Shown in pieces: positions 15,001 to 26,804 of a stretch of 64,000 nucleotides of DNA. The DNA is taken from the NCBI RefSeq assembly GCF_002127325.2, contig NC_035447.2, positions 28,044,778 to 28,108,777 of the forward strand, given 5' to 3'. This DNA comes from Helianthus annuus (Eukaryota; Streptophyta; Magnoliopsida; Asterales; Asteraceae). Within the stretch, counting starts at the first letter, position 1. Every line of letters starts with the position of its first letter. The notes beneath the pieces were generated by a model. That model searched no databases. It saw only the letters and a program-made list of their open reading frames with translations, and was not told the DNA's origin. Both the position numbers and the translations under genes were made by a program.

Positions 15001-15420
15001 TGACGCTTTTAACCCTTCTCATACGAATTTGAGTATAACTCTTTCGTTTGAAGACGGAACTTCACGGAATTTATACAGTATATTCTAGTGAGCGTATAAT
15101 ACTGTTACGAAGCCTTGGGAACGTTAAAGGGTCACTCAGAGGTAATATTCAACATGTTGACACAGTTAACCCCTGTAGCTCGTAATCTCTCACTTTCTTC
15201 CGCGTTTCGTTTCCGTACGATCTATGATTTATTCGTTTGAAGGTTCAAGCGTTATTTAGGGTTACTATACAGTATATTTACCCTTGTTGACATTTATAAC
15301 CCTCGAATTTATATACTTTCAAGGTTTGTCAAAATTGGTCCTTTATTTAACATCAATGCCACGTGTAAACAAATGACACGTGTTAACACACTATTGGACA
15401 CAAAAATTCGAGGTGTTACA
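12028..15420 (-). repeat. 3' LTR of Chr-1
   Basis: On the - strand it begins TGTAACACC at 15420 and ends GTGTGACA at 12028. Near-identical to 22547-25938; differences I noted include one single-base indel near 14549. It contains a promoter-like TATA at 14466-14475 on the - strand. The 81-residue open frame at 13302-13547 recurs in the other LTR and has no coding features. Confidence 0.97.
14466..14475 (-). promoter_or_regulatory. TATA-like box in 3' LTR of Chr-1
   Basis: CTATAAATAG on the - strand, the same as in the 5' LTR copy. In this LTR it would point outward into Tat-B. Confidence 0.55.
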
Positions 15421-15440
15421 TCCTCACCCCCTTAAAATAA
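15421..15440 (-). other. Polypurine tract of Chr-1
   Basis: On the - strand AAGGGGGTGAGGA directly abuts the 3' LTR start TGTAACACC. This is the expected primer site for plus-strand DNA synthesis. Confidence 0.85.
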
Positions 15441-15455
15441 ATCTCGACCCGAGAT

Positions 15456-18400
15456 TTACTCAAATAAATAGGGGTATTTTTCTTTCATTGTAGCTTCGAC
15501 TTCCCACGTATATTCAGGACCTCTACGAGCATCCCATTTGACTTTTACAATCGGTACGTGCTTTCTGCGAAGCTTCTTCACCTGTCGATCTTCGATCGAC
15601 AAAGGTTTTTCTATAAATTTTAAGCTCTCATCTATATGCACATCTGTGTGTGGAATCACCAATGATTCATCGGCGAAGCACTTTTTGAGATTGCAGATGT
15701 GGAACACATTGTGAATTCCATTGAGCTCTTCAGGCAAGTTTAACTTATAGGCGACTGACCCGACCCGTTCAATGACCTCAAAAGGTCCTATGTATCTCGG
15801 ACTCAGTTTGCCTTTCTTGCCGAAACGCATCACCCCCTTCCAGGGTGACACCTTAAGTAATACCTTTTCACCTACTTCGAAGTGAAAATCCTTACGCTTT
15901 GGATCAGCGTAGCTCTTCTGCCTATCGCGGGCAGCCTTGAGACGTTCCCGGATCTGGACAATCTTGTCCGTTGTCTGGAAAACAATCTCTGGTCCTGATA
16001 ATTGGACCTCTCCTACTTCCGCCCAACAAACAGGCGATCTACATTTCCTACCGTATAGTGCCTCAAAAGGCGCAGCCTTTATGCTGGTGTGGTAGCTATT
16101 ATTGTAGGAGAATTCGATCAGGGGTAGGTTTTTATCCCAGTTACCACCTAAATCGATCGCACATGCACGAAGCATGTCTTCTAGCGTTTGGATAGTACGC
16201 TCACTTTGACCGTCCGTCTGTGGATGGTAAGCCGTACTAAAGTTCAAACGCGTGCCCAAAGATTGCTGGAAACTCTTCCAGAAGTGTGATGTGTATCTAG
16301 TATCCCTGTCGGAGATAATAGACACAGGTATGCCGTGTAAGGCTACAATCTTATCAACATAAAGTTGGGCTAACATATCGGAGCTATACGTCTCCTTGAT
16401 GGGTAGAAAATGAGCTGATTTAGTCAGCCTATCGACTATGACCCATATTGTATCGTTTCCTTTCCTGGTTTTGGGTAACTTGGTTATGAAATCCATAGTT
16501 ACGCATTCCCACTTCCACTCGGGAAGTTCGGGCTGTTGTAGCAAGCCAGACGGCTTTTGGTGCTCGGCTTTGACTTGAGCACAAGTCAAGCACTTTGCTA
16601 CATGGGCAACTACAGACTTTTTCAAGCCTATCCACCAATAATTTGCTTTTAAGTCTTGGTACATTTTGTCAGCACCAGGATGGACTGAATATCTGGAACT
16701 ATGGGCTTCCTGGAGGATAACATCTCGTAGTCCTCCATAAATCGGAACCCATATACGTCCGTTCAATCTAAGAATTCCATCCTTGCTAAGAGTCAACTGC
16801 TCCTTAGTTACTCCCAGCTTTTCATTTGGATAGTTAGCTTCCAACACAGCCTCTCGCTGTGCAGCTAATATCCTTTCAATTAAATTGTTCTTGACTTCAA
16901 TGCTCTTGGCATTGATTCGAATAGGTTTTATCCTTTCTTTCCTGCTCAAGGCATCGGCGACTACATTCGCCTTGCCGGGATGGTACCTGATCTCGCAGTC
17001 ATAATCATTCAGGGTTTCCATCCAACGGCGCTGTCTCATGTTCAACTCTTTCTGGTTGAACAGGTGCTGGAGGCTTTTGTGATCAGAATAAATCACAAAT
17101 TTAATACCATAAAGGTAATGTCTCCACAACTTTAGTGCAAATACAACGGCACCCAACTCCAAATCATGGGTGGTGTAATTCTTTTCATGCACCTTTAATT
17201 GCCTTGAAGCATAGGCAATCACCTTGCCCTTCTGCATAAGAACACACCCCATGCCCGTGTGTGATGCATCGCAGTAAACTACGAATTCATCTGTACCTTC
17301 CGGTAGTGTCAACACAGGTGCGTTGCTTAGCTTTTGCTTCAGTATTTCGAAGGACTCTTGCTGCTTTGGGCCCCAAATGTACTTTTCTTTCTTCTTGGTC
17401 AAGGAAGTCAGGGGCGCAGCAATCCTCGAAAAATTTTCAATAAACCTCCTGTAGTATCCTGCTAACCCCAGGAAACTACGGATTTCGGTAGGCGTCTTTG
17501 GCTCTTGCCAGTTCATGACTGCCTCTACCTTAGCGGGATCCACTTGGATACCACGCTCACTCACAACGCGCCCTAAAAATTGAACCTCTCGTATCCAGAA
17601 TTCACATTTCGAGAATTTGGCGTAGAGTTTCTCACGCTGTAGTAATTCGAGAATGCAACGGAGGTGCTTCTCGTGGTCAGCTTGATTCTTGGAGTAGATA
17701 AGGATATCGTCGATGAAGACTATGACGAATTTGTCCAAGTATGGCTTGCAAACGCGGTTCATGAGATCCATGAACGCAGCCGGTGCATTTGTGAGCCCAA
17801 AAGGCATCACTAGGAACTCGTAATGACCATAGCGAGTCCTAAATGCTGTCTTATGTACATCTTCATCCCTGACCCTTAGTTGATGATAACCCGACCTTAA
17901 GTCGATCTTTGAGAAGTAGTTCGCTCCTTGCAACTGGTCGAATAGATCATCGATCCTTGGTAAAGGATATCTATTCTTTATGGTAACTTTATTTAGCTCT
18001 CGGTAGTCGATGCACAACCGCATCGATCCGTCCTTCTTCTTTACAAATAGGACTGGTGCTCCCCAGGGAGATGAACTAGGTCTGATAAAACCTTTCGCCA
18101 GCAGTTCATCCAACTGGGTCCTCAGTTCTTTCATCTCCGTCGGGGCTAATCTGTAAGGTGCTCTTGCTATCGGAGCTGCTCCAGGAATGATGTCTATTCT
18201 GAACTCCACTTGTCTATCTGGTGGCAAACCAGGTAGTTCTTCGGGAAAAACCTTGGGGTATTCAGAAATGACAGGAAGATCCTCGATCTTCGGCTTCGGT
18301 TCTTCAATTATCACCTGGGCCATGTAAATTACACAGCCTCTGTTCAAACACCTAGAAGCTTTCAGCATAGATACGTCTTCGGGCAACCCGTACTGCGTAT

Positions 18401-20003
18401 CCCCTCGAATGGTAAGAGATTCACCACTCGGAGTCTTTAAAACTATCTGCCTTTTGCCGCAAATGATTTGGGCCTGATTATGGGATAACCAGTCCATGCC
18501 TAGCACAATGTCAAAACCCGCTAATTTGAAGGGAAGTAGAGATAAAGGAAAAGAATGGTTCCTAATGGACATTTCACATCCTTCTAAAACAGTAGAGACG
18601 GTTTCTATCGTGCCGTCTGCTAACTCTACTTCGTATTTCGCATCAAGGGTTTTGATAGGCATATTTAGTAATTGGCAAAATTTCTGGTCTACAAAGGATT
18701 TATCAGCGCCAGAATCGAATAGTACTCTTGCAAATATATTATTTACGAGGAAAGTACCTGTAAGCACATTGTCGTTCTGGACCGCTTCCTTTGCATCCAT
18801 GCGAAAAACTCTCGCATTTGACTTCTTTGTTTCTTCCGCCTTCTTGGCATACTTTGGGCAGTTACTCTTGATATGCCCCTTTTCATTACAACCATAGCAG
18901 GTTGCATCCTTTATCTTTTTGCACTCCACCGTCTTATGATCCTTGGACTTGCATAGCCCACAGGATGGAGTCTTTTGTTGCGACTGTGAACCAGACGCAA
19001 ACCTACACTTCCCGGAGTGAGGTTTCTTGCAGACCTTGCAGTGAGGTCTTCCATCAGCTTGCCCCTCCTTCTTTGCCTCCGACCCTCTCTTGCCCTCACC
19101 GTTTCCACGGTGCTTTTTCCCAGACTTTCGTGAGGTATCATCCTCACGTTTTCGCTTTTCAGCCTCCTTGCTCCTTTGTGCCCTCAGACGGACAGCATCA
19201 AGTGTAAGAGACAAGGAGAGGTCAGTAACTGACCTGAAGGTCGTCAGCCTAGAGGCCTTCACACTGGCCTTGATCGCCGGCTCTAAGCCCCCAATGAAAC
19301 GGGCAATCCTTCGAGGTTCTGGTGTCACAAGATATGGCACCAGGCGTGACATGGTGTTAAAGCTTGTCAGATATGCTTGACAATCCAGGTTTGTCATCAC
19401 TAGTGAGAAAAAATCCGCCTCAATCTTCTCAACCTCATGTTGAGGGCAGTAGTTTTCTTTTATGAGGGCAATAAAATCCCCCCATGACATTTTGTATAAG
19501 GCAGACTTACCTGAAGCCTGCACCAGCGCTCTCCACCACGCCAGGGCCTCGCCCTTGAACGACTGGGACACAAACTTTACCACGTCCCTCTCAGCGCATC
19601 CGCTGATGTCCACAATCGTGTCCATCTCGTCTAGCCAGGTGATACAGTCAACCACACCTTTCTCCCCTGTAAATTCCCGGGGCTTACATGATACAAAGTA
19701 TTTGTAGGTGCAACCCTTAGCACTGGATGCATCAGTATATTCTTTATCGCGATGAACGCTGTGCTCAGTGGACGAGTGTTTGTCGTCATCTTTCTTGGGT
19801 TCAGAGGGTGGTTTGGAGTGTGTCTTTGGTTTAGAGGGTGGTTTTGACACGGTTCTGCCTTGGGACTCAGTATATTGACGATCAATAGCTGCCTGAACAG
19901 CATTGTCAATCAGAGCCTTCAGTTGTGCGCCTGTCACATGCACTGGCGTATTGTCATAGTCATCTTCATTTGTGTGGCTGTTCTCTCCATTGGGATCCGC
20001 CAT
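15456..20003 (-). CDS. gag-pol: gag-pol polyprotein of Chr-1, chromodomain-like C-terminus, 1515 residues, intact
   Basis: One uninterrupted frame encodes the whole replication set. Gag covers about residues 95-300, with a CCHC zinc knuckle at C369, C372, H377, C382. The aspartic protease has DSGAD at about 430-434. RT spans about 600-800 with FIDD at 763-766. RNase H has D912, E948/949, D974 and D1017. Integrase has a zinc finger (H1101, H1108, C1138, C1141) and the triad D1171, D1232, E1268 with 35 residues between the last two, then a GPF motif near 1406. The last 50 residues ([26 protein letters not shown]) resemble the chromodomain tail of chromovirus integrases, thought to guide integration to heterochromatin. 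All catalytic residues I can identify are present. The ATG at 20003 is preferred because MADPNGE opens the only long frame. Confidence 0.95.
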   Translation of the reverse strand: MADPNGENSHTNEDDYDNTPVHVTGAQLKALIDNAVQAAIDRQYTESQGRTVSKPPSKPKTHSKPPSEPKKDDDKHSSTEHSVHRDKEYTDASSAKGCTYKYFVSCKPREFTGEKGVVDCITWLDEMDTIVDISGCAERDVVKFVSQSFKGEALAWWRALVQASGKSALYKMSWGDFIALIKENYCPQHEVEKIEADFFSLVMTNLDCQAYLTSFNTMSRLVPYLVTPEPRRIARFIGGLEPAIKASVKASRLTTFRSVTDLSLSLTLDAVRLRAQRSKEAEKRKREDDTSRKSGKKHRGNGEGKRGSEAKKEGQADGRPHCKVCKKPHSGKCRFASGSQSQQKTPSCGLCKSKDHKTVECKKIKDATCYGCNEKGHIKSNCPKYAKKAEETKKSNARVFRMDAKEAVQNDNVLTGTFLVNNIFARVLFDSGADKSFVDQKFCQLLNMPIKTLDAKYEVELADGTIETVSTVLEGCEMSIRNHSFPLSLLPFKLAGFDIVLGMDWLSHNQAQIICGKRQIVLKTPSGESLTIRGDTQYGLPEDVSMLKASRCLNRGCVIYMAQVIIEEPKPKIEDLPVISEYPKVFPEELPGLPPDRQVEFRIDIIPGAAPIARAPYRLAPTEMKELRTQLDELLAKGFIRPSSSPWGAPVLFVKKKDGSMRLCIDYRELNKVTIKNRYPLPRIDDLFDQLQGANYFSKIDLRSGYHQLRVRDEDVHKTAFRTRYGHYEFLVMPFGLTNAPAAFMDLMNRVCKPYLDKFVIVFIDDILIYSKNQADHEKHLRCILELLQREKLYAKFSKCEFWIREVQFLGRVVSERGIQVDPAKVEAVMNWQEPKTPTEIRSFLGLAGYYRRFIENFSRIAAPLTSLTKKKEKYIWGPKQQESFEILKQKLSNAPVLTLPEGTDEFVVYCDASHTGMGCVLMQKGKVIAYASRQLKVHEKNYTTHDLELGAVVFALKLWRHYLYGIKFVIYSDHKSLQHLFNQKELNMRQRRWMETLNDYDCEIRYHPGKANVVADALSRKERIKPIRINAKSIEVKNNLIERILAAQREAVLEANYPNEKLGVTKEQLTLSKDGILRLNGRIWVPIYGGLRDVILQEAHSSRYSVHPGADKMYQDLKANYWWIGLKKSVVAHVAKCLTCAQVKAEHQKPSGLLQQPELPEWKWECVTMDFITKLPKTRKGNDTIWVIVDRLTKSAHFLPIKETYSSDMLAQLYVDKIVALHGIPVSIISDRDTRYTSHFWKSFQQSLGTRLNFSTAYHPQTDGQSERTIQTLEDMLRACAIDLGGNWDKNLPLIEFSYNNSYHTSIKAAPFEALYGRKCRSPVCWAEVGEVQLSGPEIVFQTTDKIVQIRERLKAARDRQKSYADPKRKDFHFEVGEKVLLKVSPWKGVMRFGKKGKLSPRYIGPFEVIERVGSVAYKLNLPEELNGIHNVFHICNLKKCFADESLVIPHTDVHIDESLKFIEKPLSIEDRQVKKLRRKHVPIVKVKWDARRGPEYTWEVEATMKEKYPYLFE

Positions 20004-20330
20004 TGTAACTTGAATCTGTTACAGAAGATAACAAAATTTTATTCAGGAGATTATTATATAATTGTCTTTTATGACAATTTGTCAACCATGGTACAGAGAC
20101 CATATTTGGTTAACTTATTATTTCATTTCATATTAGGATTTGAATATACCCTATTTCAGCTATATAAATAGTATTGGCGGCATAAAGCCTAATCATGATG
20201 ATGTTTTATAATATTAGCCGAGATTTCATAGAATCAAAGGCATAGAGAGTTGAACCGTAGTTCTTTTATCTCTTTCTGACAGGGAGTCATAGACCACCAC
20301 TGCCTTTTGTCGTTATAAGACAATTAATAC

Positions 20331-20631
20331 GGCCCATGGGCACTACACCTCTAATGGATGTTTTAATATGGTTGGCCCGTAGGCACTACATCTCTAATAG
20401 ATGTTTTAATAATACTGGCCCGTAGGCACTACATCACTAATGGATGTTTTTATAATACTGGCCCGTAGGCACTACATCACTAATGGATGTTTTAATAAGG
20501 TTGGCCCGTAGGCACTACATCACTAATGGATGTTTTTATAATACTGGCCCGTAGGCACTACATCACTAATGGATGTTTTTATAATACTGGCCCGTAGGCA
20601 CTACATCACTAATGGATGTTTTAATAGTATT
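20331..20631 (-). repeat. 43-bp tandem array in Chr-1 leader, seven units
   Basis: Each unit starts GGCCCGTAGGCACTACATC on the + strand and ends with TTTTAATAATACT or a near variant. Seven copies fill 301 bp. Confidence 0.93.
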
Positions 20632-21024
20632 GATCACCTTCATTGGTGATTTAACCCACGATTTATAAATCATTTTAGTTGGGTTTTGAAATCCTTAAAG
20701 GATTATTGTATAAGAATGACGTGCGTGATTTTAACGAATCACATCTGCCATGATTGTTAACATGCGTACAGAGGTTAACAGGGAATCAGAATCTTTTCAA
20801 TTAGGTCGTACCATCTTGACTGGATCTTAAAAGACACCAAGCTAGGTTTCACCTTTTAAGATTCTTTATCTAGGCAGATCAATATAAAAGGAATGGTTTT
20901 GATTTACATATTAAAACAAAACTCATAACATACATTCCATAATCTCAAATACAATTACATATTGCCCTAAACGGGTCTTTCAAATAGTACATACCTCCAT
21001 AGAGGTTTTAAAAATAAGTGACAA

Positions 21025-21121
21025 GTCCACGCAGGGACTAATACGAGATAGATGTCCACGCAAGGACTAAAGATAAGTCCACGTAGGGACTGAAATACGA
21101 TAAGTGTCCACGCAGGGACTT
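21025..21121 (-). repeat. Interspersed 15-bp repeat in Chr-1 leader, four copies
   Basis: GTCCACGCAGGGACT occurs four times, with one or two changes, separated by variable spacers of about 10-20 bp. Confidence 0.8.
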
Positions 21122-21159
21122 ATTTCAAGTAGAAGTTACATTAGTACAACTATGAAGGG

Positions 21160-22374
21160 CTAATGGTCACGTTTCTTCTTTTTGCCCTTTAGTAGGTTCG
21201 CCAAGCCTTTGAGAAATCCTCGGTGGCTCTTTTTCTCTTCTTCGAACTCTCTCTCCACACGATCTAGTCGATGGAGTATTTCTTCCTGTTCAGGAGGAGA
21301 GAAACGTGGTTGTGGCGCTTGATGCGGAACTGGAGGTCTGGGAGGTATTGGATACCCATGAGCTGAGTAGTCCGGTGGTCCCATGTTTCCATGTGCTCCG
21401 TCAGGGTAGCGCGCATTATATCTTGCCGACACCACATAGGGGTCGCGCTCATAGCCGTAGTTGTATTGTGCTTGTGACGGTTCGAACGGGTTGTAAGCCG
21501 TTGGACCCGTATAAGCAGGTATGGGTTGGTCATACCCAAATGGTGGCGAATTTTGTGCAGCTGGTGCGGAGTTCGCCTCCTGTATAGGACTTGAAGGTCC
21601 TTCTTCTTGTAGTGGCGGATAGTGGCTACTACTAGAATGTCGAGGAGTGCTGAAGTGGATACCCCCTCCTCCTCGTGTAGACATACGAGCATTTGTCCTC
21701 CTACGCCTTGGCGGATCAGGTATTACTGGTTGCGCCGGTGGCGGAGGTGGTGGCGTAACTGCCTCAAAGCGTGAATCCTCAGAGGGATCCTGTGGATGTC
21801 GCGGTTGTTGAGATGTCTGTTGAGGTGGCGTGTAGTACCACTCATGTCGGTCAAACAACGCTTGGAAACTGTCAGGTCCTTGATAGGGCGTTCCATGGAA
21901 GGATGACCCATCAGAAACTTCTATCGGATGCGTGGGCGTACCACGCGCAGGTTCAGTTGGATCCTCATCTTCCTCCATGGGATCTTCAGAAAAGTGGTCT
22001 TGTGGCCCTAGTGGAACAAAACCTGAAGGTTCCTGTATGTAGTCAGCCGGATTAAACTGACCTATGTAGTAGGGAGTAGGGTCGTCATAATTCCGGTGTG
22101 AAACCGAACGTTGTAGAGGTATGAAGGAAGGTTGTGGGTTGTTGGGATCATTCTCTGAGTTTGGCCCAAAGGAGTGCCGGTAGGATGGCGTCGAGCTGTG
22201 CGAAGTGGAATGCCTCGCGGGTTCGTAAAGATCTCTTCGTCGTTGTGGCTCTTCGCTCCGTGTCATCGAAGGATGTCTTGTACCTGATGGTCCAGCTTCG
22301 TTATCGTGATGTGTCACGACTTCTCCTCTGCCTCTTCTTCCCCTTCCTCTTCCTCGGAATATAACAGGTGGCAT
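21160..22374 (-). CDS. Extra sense ORF of Chr-1 upstream of gag, 404 residues, function unknown
   Basis: An uninterrupted ATG-initiated frame between PBS and gag, same strand as gag-pol. The N-terminus is an Arg-Gly stretch (FRGRGRGRRGRGE). The middle is rich in Pro, Ser, Tyr and acidic runs (PMEEDEDPTEPARGTPTHP; PPPPPPAQPVIPDPPRRRR). The last 45 residues have a charged heptad-like segment (ILHRLDRVEREFEEEKKS) and a lysine cluster (LLKGKKKKRDH). There is no signal peptide, transmembrane segment, zinc finger or catalytic motif. I do not recognise a family. The RG-rich head and basic tail suggest nucleic-acid binding (inference). Survival of a 1.2-kb frame in a recent element suggests it is translated, but its age alone could also keep it open. 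Confidence 0.7.
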   Translation of the reverse strand: MPPVIFRGRGRGRRGRGEVVTHHDNEAGPSGTRHPSMTRSEEPQRRRDLYEPARHSTSHSSTPSYRHSFGPNSENDPNNPQPSFIPLQRSVSHRNYDDPTPYYIGQFNPADYIQEPSGFVPLGPQDHFSEDPMEEDEDPTEPARGTPTHPIEVSDGSSFHGTPYQGPDSFQALFDRHEWYYTPPQQTSQQPRHPQDPSEDSRFEAVTPPPPPPAQPVIPDPPRRRRTNARMSTRGGGGIHFSTPRHSSSSHYPPLQEEGPSSPIQEANSAPAAQNSPPFGYDQPIPAYTGPTAYNPFEPSQAQYNYGYERDPYVVSARYNARYPDGAHGNMGPPDYSAHGYPIPPRPPVPHQAPQPRFSPPEQEEILHRLDRVEREFEEEKKSHRGFLKGLANLLKGKKKKRDH

Positions 22375-22530
22375 TTTCCTGCTCCAAAATTTATTAAAAA
22401 TCGAATCGAAAATAAAGACAATAAGGAGTATTAATCCGAATTTGTCCTAAGTTCTTGTCTAGACTCAAGTATGTGCAATTGTGTCATTGAGATTAAACGC
22501 AATAGGGTAGTGTTTAATTCACTCAACGTT
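22375..22530 (-). other. Chr-1 5' untranslated leader
   Basis: Short stretch between PBS and the extra ORF, with no feature visible. Confidence 0.5.
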
Positions 22531-22543
22531 GGCTCTGATACCA
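22531..22543 (-). other. PBS of Chr-1 (initiator tRNA-Met type)
   Basis: On the - strand TGGTATCAGAGCC lies three bases downstream of the 5' LTR end. It is the same site as in Chr-0. Confidence 0.92.
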
Positions 22544-22546
22544 ACC

Positions 22547-25500
22547 TGTCACACCCTGATTTCCACGTGTCTCACCGATGGGCCCGGTGGGGGATTACCG
22601 TGACGATGTTGGCAACAATATAGTCAAACCACACAATTATATAATGCACAGCGGAAGCATAAGATAAATATATAAACCCAACCTCTGGTTGTAATATCAA
22701 AAGTATTACAGAAGTTGAATATATCCACAGCGGATCAAAATAATAAAATATTGTTCATTCAGATACGGCATCGAGTTTGCGAGACTATTCATGATGCTTA
22801 GGCAGCTAATACCAGCCAATTTCGTATAGTACCTGCATTTAATCTTTTTGGGGAAAATACGTCAGTTTACACTGGTAAATACATTCAACTGACACATTTG
22901 AAAATGTTTATTTAAAATTGATTTGAATGCACAAGGCACAAACTCTTTTATAACTTGGGAAAATAATAATAAAATCTTGTGAACGTTTTACATGTTCTTT
23001 TATGCGTTCAGTAGCCCGGGTCGTGCCGGGTTAAAGATTTATAGACACACCACGTTTGCGTAAAACCGTAGTATAAAAACCAACGGCTACGTCTTTTAAT
23101 TTAATGTCGACACTTTATACCGGGTGTACGCCTACACCGGGATGTCGATGGTCGTGGCCATTTCGTAAAATGATGCCAAGGATATCCGGGACAACGGTCA
23201 TTAAACCCCCCCAAAGGCTTATAAGCAACAAAACTGTTTAAATGAGCCGATCATATTATTTAATTAACCACCTAAGCGATGGGAGAATATAATGCTCAAT
23301 CAAGCGGTATTAATATACCGTAACCCAAGCCCATATAGGGGAAATAAGTTAAAGTATTTACCTTTGCAAGTATATTTCCTTAATTTGGATTAAATCACCG
23401 ATAGCTTTTACTGGGGCTCCTAATCTGGAACGAAGGTTTTAATTAACCTCTTAGAATCCTAACGAGTCGTTATAATGGCCGTAGCCTAGACCGGTTGGTT
23501 CCGATATATATATAGATATGGTTTAATCGCGTGAAAGGCGAAAACCGAGAATGGAGTGTGATTCTGTCCCAACAAGTTCAGAGACTTGTTTTATATGGGT
23601 TAATGGTTCACACTCTGGATTTTGGGGTTCAAATGATATTATTTGACCCGTATCGGCTAAATTATGAAAACTAGTTTCACAAGCCGAACCGTGCGCGCAA
23701 TAGGCGAAACGGTTAACTATGAGAGTCGTACGCTTATTTCCTAAGTCAATATGCCTTAAATGGGTTGTGGTATCAGTAGGATACCTCCCGTGACGCCCGT
23801 AACGAGTTTAAGTTAATATTATGCCCCGTAGGGGCTTTTCGGTCATTTTAAAGTCTTTAAAAGAGCTTTTCGAGTTCTACAGGAAATCTGAGTTTCCCGA
23901 ACAGCTTATAAAGCTTAAAATACTTTATTTATTATTTAAAACCAGTAGCAACTGGAATCGGGTCAAAAGACCTTGTAGAACTCATGTTTTGGCCAAAAAG
24001 GGCATATTCGGTATTTACCGAACCGTAGCCATAACCGCAGGTTATGAGCAAGGTAAAAATTATTAAAAATCTTTAAAATTCCCAAAATATTATTTTAATA
24101 CAGTGGATAAAGGTTTTGGTGACGAAATCTTGGTTTAGATAGGTGTTATGCTAATTGCGCCGTTTATTACAAAAGTTTATTTAAATTGCGCTAATTAGCA
24201 TAACTCTCATTCTAGACCTCGGATTGACGTGAAACTTTAAGGGCATGCTTATAATTTAATAAGCAAGGTTTTGGTCCGTTCACGTGTCCGAAATACTCGT
24301 CTTAATTTTAAAAGGCCGTTACGGTCAACTTTTAGGCGAATGACGGAATTGCGCAAAAGACTCGGATAACTCATGAACCGATCACAGAGGTTTATACCAA
24401 CATGTGACCTGGTCCTAAGAGAGTCCTAAGGTATATTTATACCTCACTAAAACGGGTCAGAACTGAAGTCAAAGCAAAAGTCAAACTTTTGCGACATTCG
24501 GCTCCGAACCGGTTCAATATAGCAAATGGTCGATTCAAACGAGCGCAAACAAGTTTATATACTTAATATCATATTTTATAAGTGTCAAAACAGGTTTCAT
24601 AACATATACATTACAGATTATGCATAAATCGCTAAAATAGCTTTCTGTTGACTTTTTAACCGCACGTTTGACTCGATATTTGACATAGTTAGAGTGGTGA
24701 TCAGGGGGAACCTTTTTAGAGGTTTATTACCCACATAATTACCTACTCAAAACTACTTTTGATCCGTCATAAGACTGAACCATTTGCAAGTTATTGTAAT
24801 GACAACCGTTAGTTACGACGGTTGCGTTTATGAGCTATAACTATGGAAATGCAAGACCATTTTGATTGTGAACGACTTACAAAAGTTGTTTCTTGTTTAT
24901 AGAGCAGAGAAAGATGCTTGGAGCTTCTTTAGAATGACCAGAGAAGTTGATTTGTGTTGTGTGAATTGTTATGAGCCAATGTGGCTATTTATAGTGAAAC
25001 TTAGGCTCTAAGATCATTACAACTCATGCTACACTGAGTGTGGATGATGGGCAGATGTCCCCTAATGTTATGGGTCGAGCATAGAGTGCCCATGCCCCAT
25101 TAATTGGTTGTTGGTCGTTCAAAGGGTCCAAAGGTCAAGTAGTTACAATGTTTCTGCATCTGGGCGTCCCACGCGGCCCGCATGGACATTCCATGCTACT
25201 TTCACTCGGGCCGCCTGAGTTTAAGAACTCAGACGCGTAATTGAGGTGGCTCGCGGCCCGCCTCAACTTATGTCTAAACCTCACGCGGGCCGCGAGAGGT
25301 TAGATTTCCAGAATTTCTAAATCTTTTGAAATGATTACAGAATCTGGTAATTAATAACGAAATCTTTCGTAATGATTTACCTGACCTTTCGGGTTTGAAG
25401 GGGTAACTTTGCGGTTTGGCCCTCGGTTATTTACCGATAGGGGCCTCGTGTTATATACCCGCATTATAAAGTCCCCGGTTAGTTTATTAATTATTTGGAA

Positions 25501-25938
25501 AGCCTTAACTTTCACTGTTGACGCTTTTAACCCTTCTCATACGAATTTGAGTATAACTCTTTCGTTTTAAGACGGAACTTCGCGGAATTTATACAGTATA
25601 TTCTAGTGAGCGTATAATACTGTTACGAAGCCTTGGGAACGTTAAAGGGTCACTCAGAGGTAATATTCAACATGTTGACACAGTTAACCCCTGTAGCTCG
25701 TAATCTCTCACTTTCTTCCGCGTTTCGTTTCCGTACGATCTATGATTTATTCGTTTGAAGGTTCAAGCGTTATTTAGGGTTACTATACAGTATATTTACC
25801 CTTGTTGACATTTATAACCCTCGAATTTATATACTTTCAAGGTTTGTCAAAATTGGTCCTTTATTTAACATCAATGCCACGTGTAAACAAATGACACGTG
25901 TTAACACACTATTGGACACAAAAATTCGAGGTGTTACA
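22547..25938 (-). repeat. 5' LTR of Chr-1
   Basis: 3392 bp, starting TGTAACACC at 25938 and ending TGACA at 22547 on the - strand. Near-identical to the 3' LTR. The 81-residue frame at 23821-24066 on the opposite strand is the duplicate of the one in the other LTR. Confidence 0.97.
24985..24994 (-). promoter_or_regulatory. TATA-like box, probable Chr-1 promoter
   Basis: CTATAAATAG on the - strand in the 5' LTR, about 2.4 kb before the LTR end. It is the clearest TATA-like word I found in this LTR. Transcription start not determined. Confidence 0.6.
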
Positions 25939-25943
25939 TTACA
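25939..25943 (+). repeat. Right TSD of Chr-1 (TTACA)
   Basis: Identical to 12023-12027. Tat-B integrase resumes at 25944. Confidence 0.97.
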
Positions 25944-26167
25944 ACAAAAATGTCAGAATAAGGAAATTCCAAGTTGGGGATATGGTGTTGAGGAAAGCAT
26001 TCCAGAATACCATCAATCCTGCTGATGGAAAATTGGCACCAAAGTGGGAAGGCCCTTACTTGATTGAAGCTGAAGCAGGAAAGGGAGCATACAGATTGCT
26101 AACCATGGAAGGAAACTTGTTACCAAGAGCCTGGAATGCTGTTCACTTAAAGAAATATTTCATGTGA
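25944..26167 (+). pseudogene. pol: 3' end of Tat-B pol (integrase C-terminal domain)
   Basis: Continues the Tat-B frame: NKNVRIRKFQVGDMVLRKAF, then the GPY-type motif WEGPYLIEAEAGKGAYRLL, ending at HLKKYFM and a stop at 26165-26167. It matches the tail of Tat-D, E and G almost residue for residue. Confidence 0.93.
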
Positions 26168-26804
26168 ACAGGATCCTCCTGGCACATATGATCCTTACAT
26201 TAAAAGCATCCTCGAAGGATCCCAGTGATGTCAATGATCCTTACTCTGGTAAAGTCCTAATCCTAAACTATTCCATTTTCTTATTTTTACCTAAGGATAA
26301 GGATCATGTATCCTTCATCCTCCTCTCACGAGAATTTGAGTTATGATAGTCCAGGTATCCTCAGCATGTTATTGATAGTCTTCAAAAGCATCTCAGATCC
26401 TTGGGTTCAACCCCAGTTATCCTTGGGCTTGTCCCCAGTTTTCGCCTGTAGCGCACGATGATCCTGGTATAGTTCACGTCTTTGGGACCAGTACTCGCTT
26501 TAGGGGCTGATAACCTCATCGTACTGGCTATACCTAGGATCCTACGTATAATGGTAGACGTACCATACATCCGTTCCTAAGGTTTCAAACGTTTTCACGT
26601 TAGCTAAGGTTTTGGCATTTTCATGTCACTAAGTTTGGATAGTCGCCAGTGAGGGCCATACTCCAGTTTACATACGATCCTTGGGCTTGTCCCCAGTTAT
26701 CCTTTGGGCTTGTCCCCAGTTATCCTTTGGGCTTGTCCCCAGTGATCCTTTGGGCTTGTCCCCAGTTATCCTTTGGGCTTGTCCCCAGTTACTAACTTAT
26801 CTTC
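26168..26804 (+). other. Tat-B post-pol non-coding region
   Basis: Rich in GATCCT words. It contains hairpin-forming sequence near 26595-26625 (first arm mutated compared with the other copies) and the 23-bp repeats. Small open frames here are not conserved in frame. It ends at the Tat-C insertion, before the part that carries the antisense gene in complete copies. Confidence 0.75.
26676..26790 (+). repeat. 23-bp tandem repeats after Tat-B pol, about five units
   Basis: The unit is ATCCTTTGGGCTTGTCCCCAGTT. The same cluster sits at the same place after pol in Tat-D, E and G, with varying unit number. Confidence 0.88.

Larger units (their letters stand above)
20004..21159 (-). other. Chr-1 spacer between extra ORF and gag-pol
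   Basis: About 1.16 kb without a supported ORF. It carries two repeat clusters (20331-20631 and 21025-21121). On the genomic transcript it lies between the 404-residue ORF and gag, so it may act in packaging or translation. That is a guess. Confidence 0.6.
12028..25938 (-). mobile_element. Chr-1: complete chromovirus (Tekay/Del-like) Ty3/gypsy element
   Basis: 13.9 kb between perfect TTACA duplications, all on the - strand: 5' LTR (25938-22547), PBS, extra ORF, leader with tandem repeats, single-frame gag-pol with a C-terminal chromodomain-like tail, PPT and 3' LTR (15420-12028). The two 3.39-kb LTRs differ by about a dozen changes by my eye comparison, so the insertion is recent. It is the only element here whose main ORF is intact. 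Assignment to Tekay/Del rests on the long LTR, iMet PBS, single gag-pol ORF and C-terminal region. I have not compared it with references. Confidence 0.93.

Noticed and set aside
16429..19909. Short ORFs overlapping Chr-1 gag-pol on both strands
   Set aside because: Shadows of the intact 1515-residue frame; none has domain content.
21160..22374. Envelope-like gene for the Chr-1 extra ORF
   Set aside because: It lies before gag, not after pol, and has no signal peptide, transmembrane segment or cysteine pattern.
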